NCBI RefSeq assembly: GCF_011170125.1
Contig: NZ_BLLN01000002.1
Location: 372,001 to 436,000 of the forward strand
Source: Streptomyces diastaticus subsp. diastaticus
Lineage (GTDB): Bacteria; Actinomycetota; Actinomycetes; Streptomycetales; Streptomycetaceae
DNA length: 64,000 nt
Reading direction: 5' to 3'
The notes under the pieces are model-generated. The model saw only the letters and a program-made list of their open reading frames with translations. It had not been told where the DNA came from and made no database searches. The position numbers and the translations under genes were made by a program. Positions 1-10,633 of the stretch are shown here, in pieces. Positions within the stretch are counted from its first letter, which is position 1. Every line of letters begins with the position of its first letter.

Positions 1-1
1 C

Positions 2-1033
2 GGCGCCCCCAGCGAGTACCCGACCACCGAGTACCCGGCCACGTACCCCGAGCCGCAGGCCCCGTACGCGTACGGGGCGCCCCCCGAGGGGGCCGGTGGG
101 GCGGCGGCCTGGCCGCCGCCGCCCACCCGTCCGCCGCACACCCCGCGCCACCGGCGCCGCCTGCGCGGCCCGGCCGGGCTGCTGGCCGCGGTCGCGGTGG
201 CCGCGGCGGCGATCGGCGGCGGCACGGCGTACGCCTTCCAGGAGCTGACGGGCGGCGGGGCCGACGGCTCGGACTCACCGGTGAACGGGACCACCGTGGC
301 CGCCTCCAGCAAGGGCACGGTGGCCGGGGTCGCCGAGGCGGTCGGGCCGAGCATCGTGGAGGTCAAGGCGGCCGGCTCCTCGGGCCAGTCGACCGGTTCC
401 GGCGTGATCATCAGCGAGGACGGCGAGATCGTCACCAACAACCACGTGGTCTCCGGCGCCTCCCAGGTGCGGGTGGCCACCAGCGACGGCAAGACGTACA
501 GCGCCGAGGTGGTCGGGACGGACAGTTCCAAGGACCTGGCGCTGCTCGAGGTCCAGGGCGCCTCCGGTCTGACGGCCGCCTCGCTCGGCGACTCGGACGA
601 GGTGGCCGTCGGGGACGACGTGGTGGCCATCGGCTCGCCCGCCGGGCTGACCGGGACCGTGACCAGCGGCATCGTCTCCGCCCTCGACCGGGACGTGACC
701 GTCTCCCGGGACGAGAGCCAGGGCGGCAGCGGGCAGGGCGGCGGCCGTGAGTGGCCCTTCGAGTACGGCGGCGAGCAGTTCAACGGCGAGACCGGCGAGC
801 GCACCACCACCTACCAGGCGATCCAGACCGACGCCTCGCTCAACCCCGGCAACTCCGGCGGTGCCCTGATCAACATGGACGGCGAGATCATCGGCATCAA
901 CTCGGCGATGTACTCGGCCGGTTCCTCGCAGGGACAGTCCTCCGACGCCGGCAGCGTCGGCCTCGGCTTCGCCATCCCCGTCAACGACCTCAAGGCCGAC
1001 CTCGACACGCTGCGCTCCGGCTCCCGGCAGTGA
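2..1033 (+). CDS. Trypsin-like (HtrA-type) membrane-anchored serine protease, 5' partial
   Basis: The gene is cut by the window edge: the frame is already open at base 2 and encodes a Pro/Tyr-rich stretch, a basic patch and one hydrophobic membrane segment near bases 173-235. The GTG at 197 lies inside that segment and is not the start. The rest is an extracytoplasmic chymotrypsin-fold protease domain of the HtrA/DegP type. Catalytic residues are His in TNNHVV (codon 443), Asp in KDLALLEV (codon 533) and Ser in NPGNSGGAL (codon 854). The protein stops just after the domain, so it has no PDZ domain, unlike DegP and mycobacterial PepD. It lies 67 bp upstream of a two-component pair in the same direction, as in the MprAB/PepD arrangement, which suggests a role in envelope stress (inference). 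Confidence 0.9.
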   Translation, partial: GAPSEYPTTEYPATYPEPQAPYAYGAPPEGAGGAAAWPPPPTRPPHTPRHRRRLRGPAGLLAAVAVAAAAIGGGTAYAFQELTGGGADGSDSPVNGTTVAASSKGTVAGVAEAVGPSIVEVKAAGSSGQSTGSGVIISEDGEIVTNNHVVSGASQVRVATSDGKTYSAEVVGTDSSKDLALLEVQGASGLTAASLGDSDEVAVGDDVVAIGSPAGLTGTVTSGIVSALDRDVTVSRDESQGGSGQGGGREWPFEYGGEQFNGETGERTTTYQAIQTDASLNPGNSGGALINMDGEIIGINSAMYSAGSSQGQSSDAGSVGLGFAIPVNDLKADLDTLRSGSRQ

Positions 1034-1100
1034 CGGGCGCGCGCCGCCCGGCGCGTGCGAGGCTGGCCGCACCCGCCCACCGACCCCCAGGGAGCCCGCC

Positions 1101-1841
1101 ATGCCGGCCGCCGAACCCCAGGACCAGGACCACGAGCAGCGCGTCCTGATCGTCGACGACGAGCCCGCGGTCCGCGACGCGCTCCGCCGCAGCCTCGCCT
1201 TCGAGGGGTACGGCACGGAGGTCGCCGTCGACGGCCTCGACGCGCTGGAGAACGTGGCCTCCTACCGGCCCGACCTGGTCGTGCTGGACATCCAGATGCC
1301 CCGGATGGACGGGCTGACGGCGGCCCGGCGGATCCGGGCCGCCCAGAACACCGTGCCGATCCTCATGCTGACCGCCCGCGACACCGTCGGCGACCGCGTC
1401 ACCGGCCTCGACGCGGGCGCCGACGACTACCTGGTCAAGCCCTTCGAGCTGGACGAGCTGTTCGCCCGCGTCCGCGCTCTGCTCCGCCGCTCCGCGTACG
1501 CCGCCGAACCGGCCGACTCCGGCCCCGGCGAGGACGTGCTGGCCTTCGCCGACCTGCGGATGGACCTGAACACCCGCGAGGTGCTGCGCGGCAACCGGCC
1601 CGTCGAGCTGACCCGCACCGAGTTCACCCTGCTGGAGATGCTGCTCGCCCACCCGCGCCAGGTGCTGACCCGCGAGCAGATCCTGAAGGCCGTCTGGGGC
1701 TTCGACTTCGAGCCGACCTCCAACTCCCTCGACGTGTACGTGATGTACCTGCGCCGCAAGACCGAGGCGGGCGGTGAGCCGCGCCTGGTGCACACCGTGC
1801 GCGGCGTCGGGTACGTGCTGCGCTCCGGGAGCGGCGAGTGA
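1101..1841 (+). CDS. OmpR/PhoB-family response regulator
   Basis: A 246-residue cytoplasmic response regulator. The receiver domain (about residues 14-125) has the acidic pair in LIVDDEP, the phospho-acceptor Asp63 in [11 protein letters not shown], and the conserved Lys in YLVKPF. A winged-helix DNA-binding domain of the OmpR type follows (about 150-240, ending in [11 protein letters not shown]). The ATG at 1101 is chosen because a GGGAG motif lies about 8 bases upstream. Its end overlaps the kinase start by 4 bp, so the two are translationally coupled. The closest named relatives would be MprA or CseB type regulators; which one cannot be told by eye. The upstream protease gene is a likely co-regulated or target gene (inference). 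Confidence 0.93.
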   Translation: MPAAEPQDQDHEQRVLIVDDEPAVRDALRRSLAFEGYGTEVAVDGLDALENVASYRPDLVVLDIQMPRMDGLTAARRIRAAQNTVPILMLTARDTVGDRVTGLDAGADDYLVKPFELDELFARVRALLRRSAYAAEPADSGPGEDVLAFADLRMDLNTREVLRGNRPVELTRTEFTLLEMLLAHPRQVLTREQILKAVWGFDFEPTSNSLDVYVMYLRRKTEAGGEPRLVHTVRGVGYVLRSGSGE

Positions 1842-3337
1842 GACGGCTCGGCGCGCTGCCGCTGCGGGCCCGCCTCGCCCTGCTGGTGGCGACGGCCGTG
1901 GCACTGGCGGTCGCCGCCGTCTCGGTCGCCTGCTGGTTCGCGGTGCGCGGCAAGCTGTACGACGAGATCGACGCCCAACTGGAGGCGCAGAACCAGCCGC
2001 AGCCCACCGCTGCTTTGCGCGACCTGCTCGCCGACTGCCCGAGCGAGCCGGCGCCGTCGGGCCCCGGCGACTTCGGCCGCGCCCAGCCCGAGCTGTACCT
2101 CCAGCTCGTCACCGCCGACGGCCGGGTCTGCGTCGCCGAGGTGTCCGCCGGGGTGGTCGAGCCCGACGCGGCCGACCTCGCGGTGGCCGCCGCCGGGCCC
2201 GGGACCGGCGCCGAGCCCCACGACGCGACGGCCGCCGACGGCACGGAGGTCCGCGTCCTGGCCGCCCCCGCCCTCGGCAAGGGCCCGCCCCCGGCGCACT
2301 TCCGGAACACCGCGATCGTCTACGCGTACTCGCTGGAGGAGACCCGGGCCACCCTGGACGACCTGGCGCTGCTGCTCCTCCTCGTCTCCGGCGTCGGGGT
2401 GCTCGGGGCGGGCGGGGCCGGGCTGTGGATCGCCCGGTCGGGGCTCAGGCCCGTGGACCGGCTGACCGAGGCCGTCGAGCAGGTGGCCCGCACCCGGGAC
2501 CTGACGGTCCGCATCCCGGTCGACGGGGACGACGAGATCGCCCGGCTCTCCGCCTCGTTCAACGCGATGACCAGCGCGCTCGCCGACTCCCACGACCTCC
2601 AGCAGCAGCTGATCGCCGACGCCGGGCACGAGCTGCGCACCCCGCTGACCTCGCTGCGGACCAACATCGAACTGCTGGCCCGCAGCGAGCGCACCGGCCG
2701 GGCGCTGCCCGCCGGGGACCGGGCCGCGCTGCTCGACTCGGTGAAGGCGCAGATGACCGAGTTGGCCTCGCTCATCGGCGACCTCCAGGAGCTGTCCCGC
2801 AGCGACGGCGCGCAGCAGGGCGGCCTGGAGGTGGTCGCCTTCCACGAGACGACGGCGACCGCGCTGCGGCGGGCCCGGCTGCGCGGCCCGGAGGTGACCT
2901 TCACCGCCGACCTGGCGCCCTGGTACGTCCGCTGCCGTCCGGCCGCCCTGGAGCGGGCCGTGGTCAACATCCTCGACAACGCGGTGAAGTTCAGCCCGCC
3001 CGGCGGCACCGTCGACCTCCGTCTCCACCGGGGCGAACTGACCGTCCGCGACCGGGGCGCCGGCATCCCCGAGGACGAGCTCCGCCACGTCTTCGACCGG
3101 TTCTGGCGTTCCCCGTCCGCCCGCTCCCTGCCCGGTTCCGGCCTCGGCCTGTCCATCGTCGCCCGCACCGCCGAACAGTGCGGCGGCCGGGTCGCCGTCG
3201 AACGGGCCGAGGGCGGCGGCACCCTGGTCCGGCTGATCCTGCCCGGGGCTCCTTCGCCGCCGCCGGGGACGCGGCGGGCGGGCGACGAGGACGAGGAGGA
3301 CGACCAGGCGCCTGGCACGGGCGGCTCCGGCGCGTGA
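1838..3337 (+). CDS. Membrane sensor histidine kinase
   Basis: A 499-residue sensor kinase that should phosphorylate the regulator encoded just upstream. It has an N-terminal membrane segment (about residues 13-35), an extracytoplasmic sensor region, a second membrane segment (about 172-200), a HAMP linker, a HisKA domain with the phospho-acceptor His264 in DAGHELRTP, and an HATPase domain with the N box (NILDNAVKF), G1 (DRGAGIP) and G2 (GSGLGLSIV) motifs. The GTG start at 1838 overlaps the regulator stop (GTGA). The C-terminal tail is acidic (EDEEDDQ) and of low complexity. The signal sensed is unknown. It converges with the DUF2993 gene, leaving only 28 bp between them. Confidence 0.93.
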   Translation: MRRLGALPLRARLALLVATAVALAVAAVSVACWFAVRGKLYDEIDAQLEAQNQPQPTAALRDLLADCPSEPAPSGPGDFGRAQPELYLQLVTADGRVCVAEVSAGVVEPDAADLAVAAAGPGTGAEPHDATAADGTEVRVLAAPALGKGPPPAHFRNTAIVYAYSLEETRATLDDLALLLLLVSGVGVLGAGGAGLWIARSGLRPVDRLTEAVEQVARTRDLTVRIPVDGDDEIARLSASFNAMTSALADSHDLQQQLIADAGHELRTPLTSLRTNIELLARSERTGRALPAGDRAALLDSVKAQMTELASLIGDLQELSRSDGAQQGGLEVVAFHETTATALRRARLRGPEVTFTADLAPWYVRCRPAALERAVVNILDNAVKFSPPGGTVDLRLHRGELTVRDRGAGIPEDELRHVFDRFWRSPSARSLPGSGLGLSIVARTAEQCGGRVAVERAEGGGTLVRLILPGAPSPPPGTRRAGDEDEEDDQAPGTGGSGA

Positions 3338-3365
3338 CGCGCGCCCCTCGCCTTCCGCCCCGCCC

Positions 3366-4691
3366 CTACTTCCCGACCCGCATCCCCGCCCCCGTCAGCC
3401 GCACCACGATGCCGTCCGGCTCCACCCGCACGTCACGCAGGCGGACGTCGCCCTCGCCCGGGAGTTCGGGGAGGGTGAAGCCGAGGGTGAGGCGGTCGGC
3501 GAGCTGGGGGCGGGTGAGGTCGGTGAGGGCGTCGAGCAGGCCGGGGTCGACACCGAGACGGCGCAGCACGTCGGGGTGGGCGGCGGCGAGGTCGACCAGG
3601 TTGACGGCGAGGAGGTCCTCGACGACGGCGGGGGTGCCGAGCAGGTCGGCCAGCTCGCGGTCGTCGGCGAGGGCGGCGCGGATCCGGGAGTCGGGGACGC
3701 CGAGGGCGTGCACGATCGAGGGGACCGAGAACAGGGCCTTGGCCCTGGCGCTCCGGTCCGCCAGCTTCTCCAGACCGCTCGGGGTGAGGTGGAGGCCGTC
3801 TCCGGGGCCGGTGCCGGGCCGGAAGGTGGCGAGGTCGCCGATGTCCACCCGCATCCCGGTGACCTCGGTGGCGACGCCCCGGTCGCCGTCGCGGCGGATC
3901 AGCGCGTCGGCGCGCAGGGCCAGTTCGCGGCCGGCCACGGGCAGGGTGCCGCGGGCGAGGACGCGGTCGGTGCCCTTGCCGGTGAAGGTCACCTGGGAGG
4001 CGCCGAGTTCGCGGCCGAGGTCGTCGAAGGAGAGCCGGACCTCACCGTCGATCCCCCCGATGTCGGCGCCGTCGACACCGGTCAGGCCCTCGCCGGACAT
4101 CCGGACGTCGTGGCCGGTGGCGGAGACCTCGGCGAGCGAGACCCGTCCGGCGGCGACGTCGGGCACGGTGAGGTGGACGGTGTCGAGGCGGCGGGCGGCG
4201 GCCTGGGTGAGGAAGGGGAAGCCGTCGATGTCGACCTCGGGGGCGGCGGCGAGGTTCATCGACCGCTTCAGCGACTCCTCCGCCTTGTTCTCGGCGTAGA
4301 GGACGGCCCAGCGGTCGACGAGAGTGAGGAGGGCGGCGACGACGAGCACGCCGGCGGCGACCCTGGCGCCCCGGCCGAGGGTGCCGAAGGCCCGCCGGGC
4401 GGGGCCGCGCCCGCGCGCCCGGCGCCGGGACCCGGGGGCCGTCGGGGGCGCCTGGTACTCCGGGGTCCCGCCCGTCTCGAAGGCGTCGAAGGCGTCCGGT
4501 TCCCTCTGGAGGAAGGTGTCCGCGGCCCGGTCGTCGAGCCCGGCGAGCTGCTCGTAGGGGTTGTCCCATTCCGGGTTGGCGCCGTACGGACCGTAGCGGG
4601 GCCCGGGCGGGCCGGGGGTCTGCCGTCCGGCGGTGGGGGGCTCCTCGTCGTACGCCGGGACCTGCGGTGAACGGTCGGTGTCCTGAGTCAT
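3366..4691 (-). CDS. DUF2993 (LmeA-type) membrane-anchored protein
   Basis: A 441-residue protein with a Pro/acidic-rich cytoplasmic N-terminus, a basic Arg-rich patch, one hydrophobic segment (about residues 105-130) and a large extracytoplasmic DUF2993 domain. Family features are the run DGFPFLTQ shortly after the membrane segment and repeated alternating beta segments. Mycobacterial LmeA, the best-known DUF2993 protein, binds phospholipid and supports mannan elongation; whether this homologue does so is unknown. An ATG six codons upstream (4709) is also in frame. The start at 4691 is preferred only because it gives the usual hydrophilic start; neither has a clear ribosome binding site. Confidence 0.82.
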   Translation of the reverse strand: MTQDTDRSPQVPAYDEEPPTAGRQTPGPPGPRYGPYGANPEWDNPYEQLAGLDDRAADTFLQREPDAFDAFETGGTPEYQAPPTAPGSRRRARGRGPARRAFGTLGRGARVAAGVLVVAALLTLVDRWAVLYAENKAEESLKRSMNLAAAPEVDIDGFPFLTQAAARRLDTVHLTVPDVAAGRVSLAEVSATGHDVRMSGEGLTGVDGADIGGIDGEVRLSFDDLGRELGASQVTFTGKGTDRVLARGTLPVAGRELALRADALIRRDGDRGVATEVTGMRVDIGDLATFRPGTGPGDGLHLTPSGLEKLADRSARAKALFSVPSIVHALGVPDSRIRAALADDRELADLLGTPAVVEDLLAVNLVDLAAAHPDVLRRLGVDPGLLDALTDLTRPQLADRLTLGFTLPELPGEGDVRLRDVRVEPDGIVVRLTGAGMRVGK

Positions 4692-4836
4692 GCGGTGGGG
4701 GGAACGCATCGCGTCATCCCACCACGGCCCCCGCCACCACCCGCAACCTCGATGCCCGGTCCGGCGGGCGGTGCGAGGTTTCCCACACCCCGGCGCGCGG
4801 CGGGGACCGCGCGCCGGGGTGTGGCCCGGGCGTGGG

Positions 4837-6075
4837 TCAGCCGCCCACGCGGCGCTTGTTCCAGACGTCGAAACCGACGGCGGCGAGCAGCACCAGGCCC
4901 TTGATGACCTGCTGCCAGTCGGTACCGACCCCGACGAGGTTCATGCCGTTGTTGAGGACGCCGAGGACCAGACCGCCGATGATGGCGCCCAGCACGGTGC
5001 CGACGCCGCCGCTCATCGAGGCGCCTCCGATGAACGCGGCGGCGATGGCCTCCAGTTCGAAGTTGATGCCCGCCTTGGGGGAGGCGGCGTTGAACCGGGC
5101 GGCGAAGACCAGCCCGGCGAGCGCGGCGAGCATGCCCATGTTGAGGAAGACCGCGAAGGTGACCCGCTTGTCCTTGACGCCGGAGAGCTTGGCGGCGCCG
5201 AGGTTCCCGCCGATCGCGTAGACGTGGCGGCCGGCGACCGCGTTGCGCATCACGTAGCCGAAACCGACGAGGAGCACGGCGAGGATCAGCAGGACCACCG
5301 GGGCGCCCTTGTAGCTGGCGAGCAGCAGGGTGGCGATGAGGATGACCGCGACCAGGGCGGCCAGCTTCAGCGCGAAGAGGGCCGGCGGGACCTCCTGGAG
5401 GGAGAACTCCCGCTGGCGGCGCCGGTCGCGGACCTCCTGGACGATCACGAACACGACCAGCACGAGCCCGAGCAGGAGCGTCAGGTTGTGGTAGTTGGTC
5501 TGCGGGCCCACCTCGGGCAGGAAGCCGTTGGCCGCCTTCTGGAGGCCGGAGGGGAACGGCCCCATGGTCTGCCCGTCGAGGACGATCTCCGTCAGCCCCC
5601 GGAAGAGCAGCATCCCGGCGAGGGTCACGATGAACGACGGGATGCCGATGTAGGCGATGAAGAAGCCTTGCAGGGCTCCGGCGGCGGCGCCCATCAGCAG
5701 GGTGATCGCCACCGCGGCCGGCCAGGGTATCTGCTGCTGCACCATGAGCACCGCGGCGACCGCGCCGACCAGGGCCGTCAGTGAACCCACCGACAGGTCG
5801 ATGTGGCCCGCGATGATGACGATCATCATCCCGATGGCGAGGATGAGGATGTAGCTGTTCTGGAGGACCAGGTTGGAGACGTTGCGCGGCAGCAGGAGGT
5901 CGCCGCCGGTCCAGACCTGGAACAGGACGACGATCAGTCCGAGCGCGAACAACATCCCGTACTGGCGGGAGTTCCGCCGGACGGCGTCCCGCAGGAGCGC
6001 GCCGACGCCCCGGCCCTCGCCGCGTCCCCCGGCGCCCGCCGGCGCCTCGGGCCTGGTGGTCACTTCGCTGCTCAT
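4837..6075 (-). CDS. mmsB: Sugar ABC transporter permease (MmsB/GguB type)
   Basis: A 412-residue integral membrane permease with about ten hydrophobic segments and the family signature [17 protein letters not shown] near residue 80. This is the branched-chain/sugar permease family (BPD_transp_2). The size is that of the longer multiple-monosaccharide permease GguB/MmsB, not XylH or RbsC. The ATG overlaps the stop of the ATPase gene (ATGA), so translation is coupled. It should form the membrane channel for the periplasmic-type binding lipoprotein encoded first in the operon. L-arabinose is the likely substrate, because the araBAD genes lie just beyond the divergent regulator and share its operator (inference). 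The frame upstream of 6075 is only a shadow of the ATPase gene. Confidence 0.93.
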   Translation of the reverse strand: MSSEVTTRPEAPAGAGGRGEGRGVGALLRDAVRRNSRQYGMLFALGLIVVLFQVWTGGDLLLPRNVSNLVLQNSYILILAIGMMIVIIAGHIDLSVGSLTALVGAVAAVLMVQQQIPWPAAVAITLLMGAAAGALQGFFIAYIGIPSFIVTLAGMLLFRGLTEIVLDGQTMGPFPSGLQKAANGFLPEVGPQTNYHNLTLLLGLVLVVFVIVQEVRDRRRQREFSLQEVPPALFALKLAALVAVILIATLLLASYKGAPVVLLILAVLLVGFGYVMRNAVAGRHVYAIGGNLGAAKLSGVKDKRVTFAVFLNMGMLAALAGLVFAARFNAASPKAGINFELEAIAAAFIGGASMSGGVGTVLGAIIGGLVLGVLNNGMNLVGVGTDWQQVIKGLVLLAAVGFDVWNKRRVGG

Positions 6076-7694
6076 GGGTGGTGCCCTTCGCTGGGGTCGG
6101 TGCCGGCGGCGGCGGCCGGGGCGGACGGGTCGCGCGTCATGTGGCGCATGAGGACTTCCTGGGTGGCGTCGGCGCGGGCCACCTCGCCGGTCAGCCGCCC
6201 GGCGGCCATGGTGTAGACGCGGTCGCACATGCCGAGGAGTTCGGGCAGCTCGGAGGAGATCATCAGGATCGCCTTGCCCTCGGCGGCGAGCCGGTCGATC
6301 ACCCCGTAGATCTCGAACTTGGCGCCGACGTCGACGCCGCGCGTCGGCTCGTCCAGGATCAGCACGTCGGGTCCGGCGAGGACCCACTTGCTCAGCACGA
6401 TCTTCTGCTGGTTGCCGCCGGAGAGGCGGCCGGCCGCCTCCAGCACGTCGGGCGTCTTGATGTTCATGACCCGCCGGTACTCCTCGGCGACCCGCCGCTC
6501 CCGGTGGGCGTCGACGATGCCGCCCCGGGCCAGGCTCGGCAGCGAGGAGAGCGAGATGTTGCGGGCCACGGTGTCGCCGAGGTCGAGCCCGTACCGCTTG
6601 CGGTCCTCGGTGACGTACGCGAGGCCGCGGGCGACCGCCTCCGGGACGGTGCGGGTGCGGATCTCGCGGCCGTCCTTGTGCACGGTGCCGCGCTCGTACC
6701 GTCCGTAGGAGCGGCCGAAGACGCTCATCGCCAGTTCGGTGCGGCCCGCGCCCATCAGTCCGGCGAGGCCGACGATCTCGCCCCGGCGGACCGTGAGCGA
6801 GACGCCGTCCACGACCCTGCGGTGCTGGTCGACGGGGTGGCGGACGGTCCAGTCGCGGAGTTCCAGCGCCGGTTCGCCCTCGCGCGGCCCCTCGTACGGG
6901 GTGCGTTCGGGGAAGCGGCTGCCGAGGTCGCGGCCGACCATGCCGCGGATGACGCGCTCCTCGGTGGTCTCCGGGGCGCTCACGTCGAGGGTCTCCACCG
7001 AGCGGCCGTCGCGGAGCACGGTGACCGAGTCGGCGACCTCGGAGATCTCGTTGAGCTTGTGCGAGATGATGATCGAGGTGATGCCCTGCTCCTGCAACTC
7101 CTTCATCAGCCGCAGAAGTTGGGCGCTGTCCTCGTCGTTGAGGGCGGCCGTCGGCTCGTCCAGGATGAGCAGCCGCACATCCTTGGCCAGCGCCTTGGCG
7201 ATCTCCACCAACTGCTGCTTGCCGACCCCGATGTCACTGACCCGGGTGCGCGGGTGCTCGTCGAGGCCGACCCGGCGCAGCAGGCGGGCGGCGTCGCTGA
7301 GCGCCCGGTCCCAGTCGATGATCCCGCGCCGGGACGGCTCGTTGCCGAGGAAGATGTTCTCGGCGATCGACAGGTGCGGGACGAGGGCCAGCTCCTGGTG
7401 GATGATGACGATCCCGCGCCGCTCACTGGCCCGGATGTCCTTGAACCGGCACTCCTCGCCGTCGAAGAGCACCTGGCCCTCGTAACTGCCGTGGGGGTGC
7501 ACGCCGGAGAGGACCTTCATCAGGGTCGACTTGCCCGCGCCGTTCTCCCCGCAGAGCGCGTGGATCTCGCCGCGCCGCACGGAGAGGCTGACGTCGGCCA
7601 GCGCCGTGACGCCGGTGAAGCGCTTGACGATGGAGCGCATCTCCAGGACCGTCCCGGAGCCGGTCCCGGGCTCGGCCTCCGGGGCGGAGCTCAT
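6072..7694 (-). CDS. mmsA: Sugar ABC transporter ATPase (MmsA/GguA type)
   Basis: A 540-residue protein with two tandem nucleotide-binding domains, as in RbsA, XylG and GguA. The first domain has Walker [10 protein letters not shown], signature [10 protein letters not shown] and Walker [12 protein letters not shown]. The second has a degenerate Walker A (GLMGAGRTE), signature LSGGNQQK and Walker [14 protein letters not shown]. Degeneracy of the second Walker A is normal for this family. The ATG at 7694 overlaps the stop of the binding-protein gene by 4 bp (ATGA), and the stop overlaps the permease start in the same way. The three genes therefore form one tightly coupled transcript. It energises import of a monosaccharide, probably L-arabinose (inference). 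Confidence 0.94.
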   Translation of the reverse strand: MSSAPEAEPGTGSGTVLEMRSIVKRFTGVTALADVSLSVRRGEIHALCGENGAGKSTLMKVLSGVHPHGSYEGQVLFDGEECRFKDIRASERRGIVIIHQELALVPHLSIAENIFLGNEPSRRGIIDWDRALSDAARLLRRVGLDEHPRTRVSDIGVGKQQLVEIAKALAKDVRLLILDEPTAALNDEDSAQLLRLMKELQEQGITSIIISHKLNEISEVADSVTVLRDGRSVETLDVSAPETTEERVIRGMVGRDLGSRFPERTPYEGPREGEPALELRDWTVRHPVDQHRRVVDGVSLTVRRGEIVGLAGLMGAGRTELAMSVFGRSYGRYERGTVHKDGREIRTRTVPEAVARGLAYVTEDRKRYGLDLGDTVARNISLSSLPSLARGGIVDAHRERRVAEEYRRVMNIKTPDVLEAAGRLSGGNQQKIVLSKWVLAGPDVLILDEPTRGVDVGAKFEIYGVIDRLAAEGKAILMISSELPELLGMCDRVYTMAAGRLTGEVARADATQEVLMRHMTRDPSAPAAAAGTDPSEGHHP

Positions 7695-8803
7695 CCCAGG
7701 TCCTTGGCGTCGAGGAAGCCGGAGTCGACCAGCAGTTCCCGGTAGTTGGACTTGTCGACGCTGACCGGCTCCAGCAGGTGCGCGGGCACGACCTTCTCGC
7801 CGTTGTCGTACGTCTTGTCGTCGTTGATCTCCGGGTCGTCGCCGCCGAGCACCGCGTCGACCATCTCGGCGGCCACCCTGGCGAGCTCGCGGAAGTCCTT
7901 GTAGACGGTCTGGGTCTGCTCCCCCGCGATGATCGACTTCACCGACGAGACCTCGGCGTCCTGCCCGGTGACGACCGGCAGCGGCTTGCCCTTCGACCCG
8001 TAGTCGTCCGACTTCAGTGCCGACAGGATGCCGATCGAGATGCCGTCGTACGGCGAGAGGACCGCGTCCACCCGCTCCTTGGAGTAGGCCGAGGTCAGCA
8101 GGTCGTCCATCCGCTTCTGCGCGGTACCGCCGTCCCAGCGCAGCGTGGTGACCTGGTTGAGGCTGGTCTGCCGGGAGCGGACGACGAGCTGCTTCTTGTC
8201 CAGGTACGGCTTGAGGACCTCCATCGCGCCGTTGAAGAAGTAGCGGGTGTTGTTGTCGTCGTTGGACCCGGCGAACAGCTCGATGTTGTACGGGCCCTTG
8301 TCCGCCCCGCCCTTGTCCAGACCCAGCTTCTCCACCAGGTACTCGCCCTGGAGGCGGCCGACCTTCTCGTTGTCGAACGAGGCGTAGTAGTCGACGTGCG
8401 GGGAACCGAGGATGAGGCGGTCGTAGGAGATGACGGGGATGTCGGCGTCGGCGGCCTGCTGGAGGACGTTGGAGAGCGCCTCGCCGTTGATCGCGGCGAT
8501 GACCAGGGCGTCCACGCCCTGCGTGATCATGTTCTCGATCTGCGCGACCTGCTGGTCCGGGTCGTCCTCGCCGTACTGGAGGCTGGTGCGGTAGCCGGCC
8601 TTCTCCAGGATCTTGGTCATGTTCCGCCCGTCGGCGATCCAGCGCTCGGACGACTTGGTGGGCATCGCCACCCCGATGGTCTGCTTCTTCTCCCCCTTCT
8701 CCTCCTTGCTTCCGCCCGTGCTGTTCTGGCCGCACGCGGTCAGCAGGAGGGCGCAGCAGGCGGTCACCGCTGCGGCGGTGGTGGCGGCTCGGGCCTTCGT
8801 CAT
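7691..8803 (-). CDS. chvE: ChvE-type sugar-binding lipoprotein
   Basis: A 370-residue substrate-binding lipoprotein, first gene of the transporter operon. The signal peptide ends in the lipobox LLTACGQ, giving lipidated Cys24. The mature protein is a periplasmic-binding-protein type 1 fold of the multiple-monosaccharide (ChvE) class; typical runs are [13 protein letters not shown] and [11 protein letters not shown]. The ATG at 8803 is chosen over an upstream in-frame start at 8920 because it begins the signal peptide and has AGGGAG six bases upstream. The operator and promoter at 8922-8951 lie 120 bp upstream. The ligand is inferred to be L-arabinose from the araBAD context. Confidence 0.92.
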   Translation of the reverse strand: MTKARAATTAAAVTACCALLLTACGQNSTGGSKEEKGEKKQTIGVAMPTKSSERWIADGRNMTKILEKAGYRTSLQYGEDDPDQQVAQIENMITQGVDALVIAAINGEALSNVLQQAADADIPVISYDRLILGSPHVDYYASFDNEKVGRLQGEYLVEKLGLDKGGADKGPYNIELFAGSNDDNNTRYFFNGAMEVLKPYLDKKQLVVRSRQTSLNQVTTLRWDGGTAQKRMDDLLTSAYSKERVDAVLSPYDGISIGILSALKSDDYGSKGKPLPVVTGQDAEVSSVKSIIAGEQTQTVYKDFRELARVAAEMVDAVLGGDDPEINDDKTYDNGEKVVPAHLLEPVSVDKSNYRELLVDSGFLDAKDLG

Positions 8804-8921
8804 GTTTCTCCCTGGCAATCCCGTGGTCGGGGCGGTGGGCGTGGGGAGGCGCGCGGGCGCGGGAGGCGCCGCGCACGCCGGGTCTGCCGGGTCGTCGTCC
8901 CTCTCCTGGCAGGCACGCACG

Positions 8922-8951
8922 ATTGTTAGCGCTCACACAGTGGTGATACAA
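8922..8951 (-). promoter_or_regulatory. chvE operon promoter with LacI-family operator
   Basis: Read on the minus strand there is a -35 like TTGTAT (8951-8946), a 17-base spacer and a -10 like TAACAA (8928-8923). The 16-bp sequence TGTGAGCGCTAACAAT (8937-8922) spans the -10 and contains the core AGCGCT palindrome typical of LacI-family operators. An exact copy lies in front of araB at 10648-10663. The adjacent LacI-family gene is the obvious candidate repressor. Promoter calls are by eye. Confidence 0.8.
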
Positions 8952-9031
8952 GATGGGGGATAGGCTTTTTCAGCATTGACACCCGTCGTGATCCGGCCGG
9001 ATCGCGCCCGTTCCGACGAGAGGGAGGCCGC

Positions 9032-10075
9032 GTGGCCCGGTCCGCGGAAGTCTCCCGCCCGCCGACGATGGCCGACGTGGCCCGCGAGGCGGGGGTCTCC
9101 CACCAGACGGTCTCCCGCGTCCTGAGCGGCCACCCGCACGTACGCGAGGCCACCCGCGCCCAGGTCACCGCCGCCGTCGACCGGCTCGGCTACCGCCGCA
9201 ACCCGGCCGCCCGCGCCCTGGTCACCCGCCGCACCCGCACCCTGGGCGTCGTCGCCGTCAACACCACGCTCTACGGTCCCGCCAGCACCATGGCCGGACT
9301 CCACGAGGCCGCCCGCGACGAGGGGTACCTGGTCTCCGCCGTCACCCTGCGCGGCGACGGGCGGCAAGGGCTGAGGGACGCCGTCGACCACCTCTCCTCC
9401 TGGGGCGTGGAAGGCGTCGTCGCGCTCACCCCGCAACGGGTCACCGGCCAGGCCCTGGCCCGCCTCGACGCGCCGTTCCCCGTGGTCAGCGTCGAGGGCG
9501 GGGACCAGCTCGGCCTGCCCGCCGTCTCGCTCGACCAGGAACGGGGCGCCCGGATGGTCACCGAGCACCTGCTCGCCGCCGGGCACACCACCGTCTGGCA
9601 CATCGCCGGACCCGACGGCTGGTCCGAGAGCGAGGCGCGCACCGCCGGGTGGCGTGCCGTCCTGGCCGAGCGCGGCATCACCCCGCCGCCCGTGCTCCAG
9701 GGCGACTGGAGCCCGCTCTCCGGCTACCGGGCCGGACAGGAACTGGCCGGGCACGTACTCTCCGGCCAGGACCCCGGAGTCACCGCGGTCTTCGTCGCCA
9801 ACGACCAGATGGCACTGGGGGCGCTGCGCGCGTTGCGCGAGGCCGGGGTGCGGACCCCTGAGCGGGTGGCCGTCGCCGGGTTCGACGACATCCCCGAGGC
9901 CGAGTTCTTCCCGCCTCCCCTCACCACTGTCCGGCAGGACTTCACCTCCATCGGGCGGCGCAGCATCCGGCTCCTCGTCGACCACATCGAGGGACGGGCC
10001 GGCGGGGCCGAGCACCTGCTCGTCGCCCCCCAGCTCATCGTGCGCGCCAGCACCCGGGGCACCGCCGAACTCTGA
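9032..10075 (+). CDS. LacI-family regulator, probable arabinose repressor
   Basis: A 347-residue LacI/GalR-family transcription factor. The N-terminal HTH is MADVAREAGVSHQTVSRVL (about residues 13-31), followed by the hinge (YRRNPAARAL) and a periplasmic-binding-like sugar sensor domain, with the usual FVANDQMALGALRAL and VAGFDDIPEAEFF near the C-terminus. The GTG at 9032 has a GAGGGAGG ribosome binding site. It lies between, and divergent from, the transporter operon, with araBAD downstream. Matching operators before both operons suggest it represses uptake and catabolism together until arabinose binds. Its function as AraR is an inference from context. Confidence 0.9.
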   Translation: MARSAEVSRPPTMADVAREAGVSHQTVSRVLSGHPHVREATRAQVTAAVDRLGYRRNPAARALVTRRTRTLGVVAVNTTLYGPASTMAGLHEAARDEGYLVSAVTLRGDGRQGLRDAVDHLSSWGVEGVVALTPQRVTGQALARLDAPFPVVSVEGGDQLGLPAVSLDQERGARMVTEHLLAAGHTTVWHIAGPDGWSESEARTAGWRAVLAERGITPPPVLQGDWSPLSGYRAGQELAGHVLSGQDPGVTAVFVANDQMALGALRALREAGVRTPERVAVAGFDDIPEAEFFPPPLTTVRQDFTSIGRRSIRLLVDHIEGRAGGAEHLLVAPQLIVRASTRGTAEL

Positions 10076-10633
10076 CCGCGAACGCGGGCCGGGCTCCCGC
10101 CCCCCGGGCACCGGCGCGGGCCGGGCCCGGCCCGCGCCGGTGCCGCGTCCCCCCACGGCTTCGGCTGCCCTGGAACGCCGGGCGGCTGGACCGGGCCCGG
10201 TCCGCGTCGCCGCCCGCCCGCGCGGCACCCTCGAACGCCGGACGGACCGGACCCGGCCCCCACCGCCGCCGCTGCCGCCCCGCCCCGCCCCACCGTCCCG
10301 GTGGCCCCGGACGCCGGACCGGCCGGACGCGCCGGACCCGTGCCCGCCTCCCCGGGGCACATCCTTCGACCGCCCAAGTGCCCTCAGGCGCGCACCGGAA
10401 GGGGCGGGCGACACGGGTCCACCGGAAACTCGGGCCGCCGCGCACACCACGTCCGGCGTCGAGGAGGGGCTACGGCCCGGGGCCGGGCGGCCGAGCCCGT
10501 CCGGCGTTCGGGGACGTCCGGACCAGCGGTGCCACGGGAGCGGCGGCACGCGCCTGCGGCCGGATCCAGCCCGCCCGGGGCCTGCGGGCGGACTCCGCCC
10601 GGCCCTTGAGGGCGAAACCTTGCCGCACCCCTC
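10076..10633. other. Gene-free intergenic region with scattered short repeats
   Basis: About 560 bases without a credible gene between the LacI-family gene and the araB promoter. It is very GC-rich and holds repeated words of the form GAACGCCGGRCGG: direct copies near 10172-10185 and 10232-10245, an inverted copy near 10498-10510 and a partial one near 10451. No coding frame with sensible codon use or similarity was recognised. Confidence 0.6.

Noticed and set aside
1774..4299. 841-codon plus-strand frame across the kinase gene and the DUF2993 gene
   Set aside because: Arg/Pro-rich translation crossing two well-supported genes on different strands.
6078..7745. Long plus-strand open frame opposite the sugar ABC ATPase
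   Set aside because: Mirror of the minus-strand ATPase gene; its translation is Val/Gly/Asp/Ala-rich and carries no motif.
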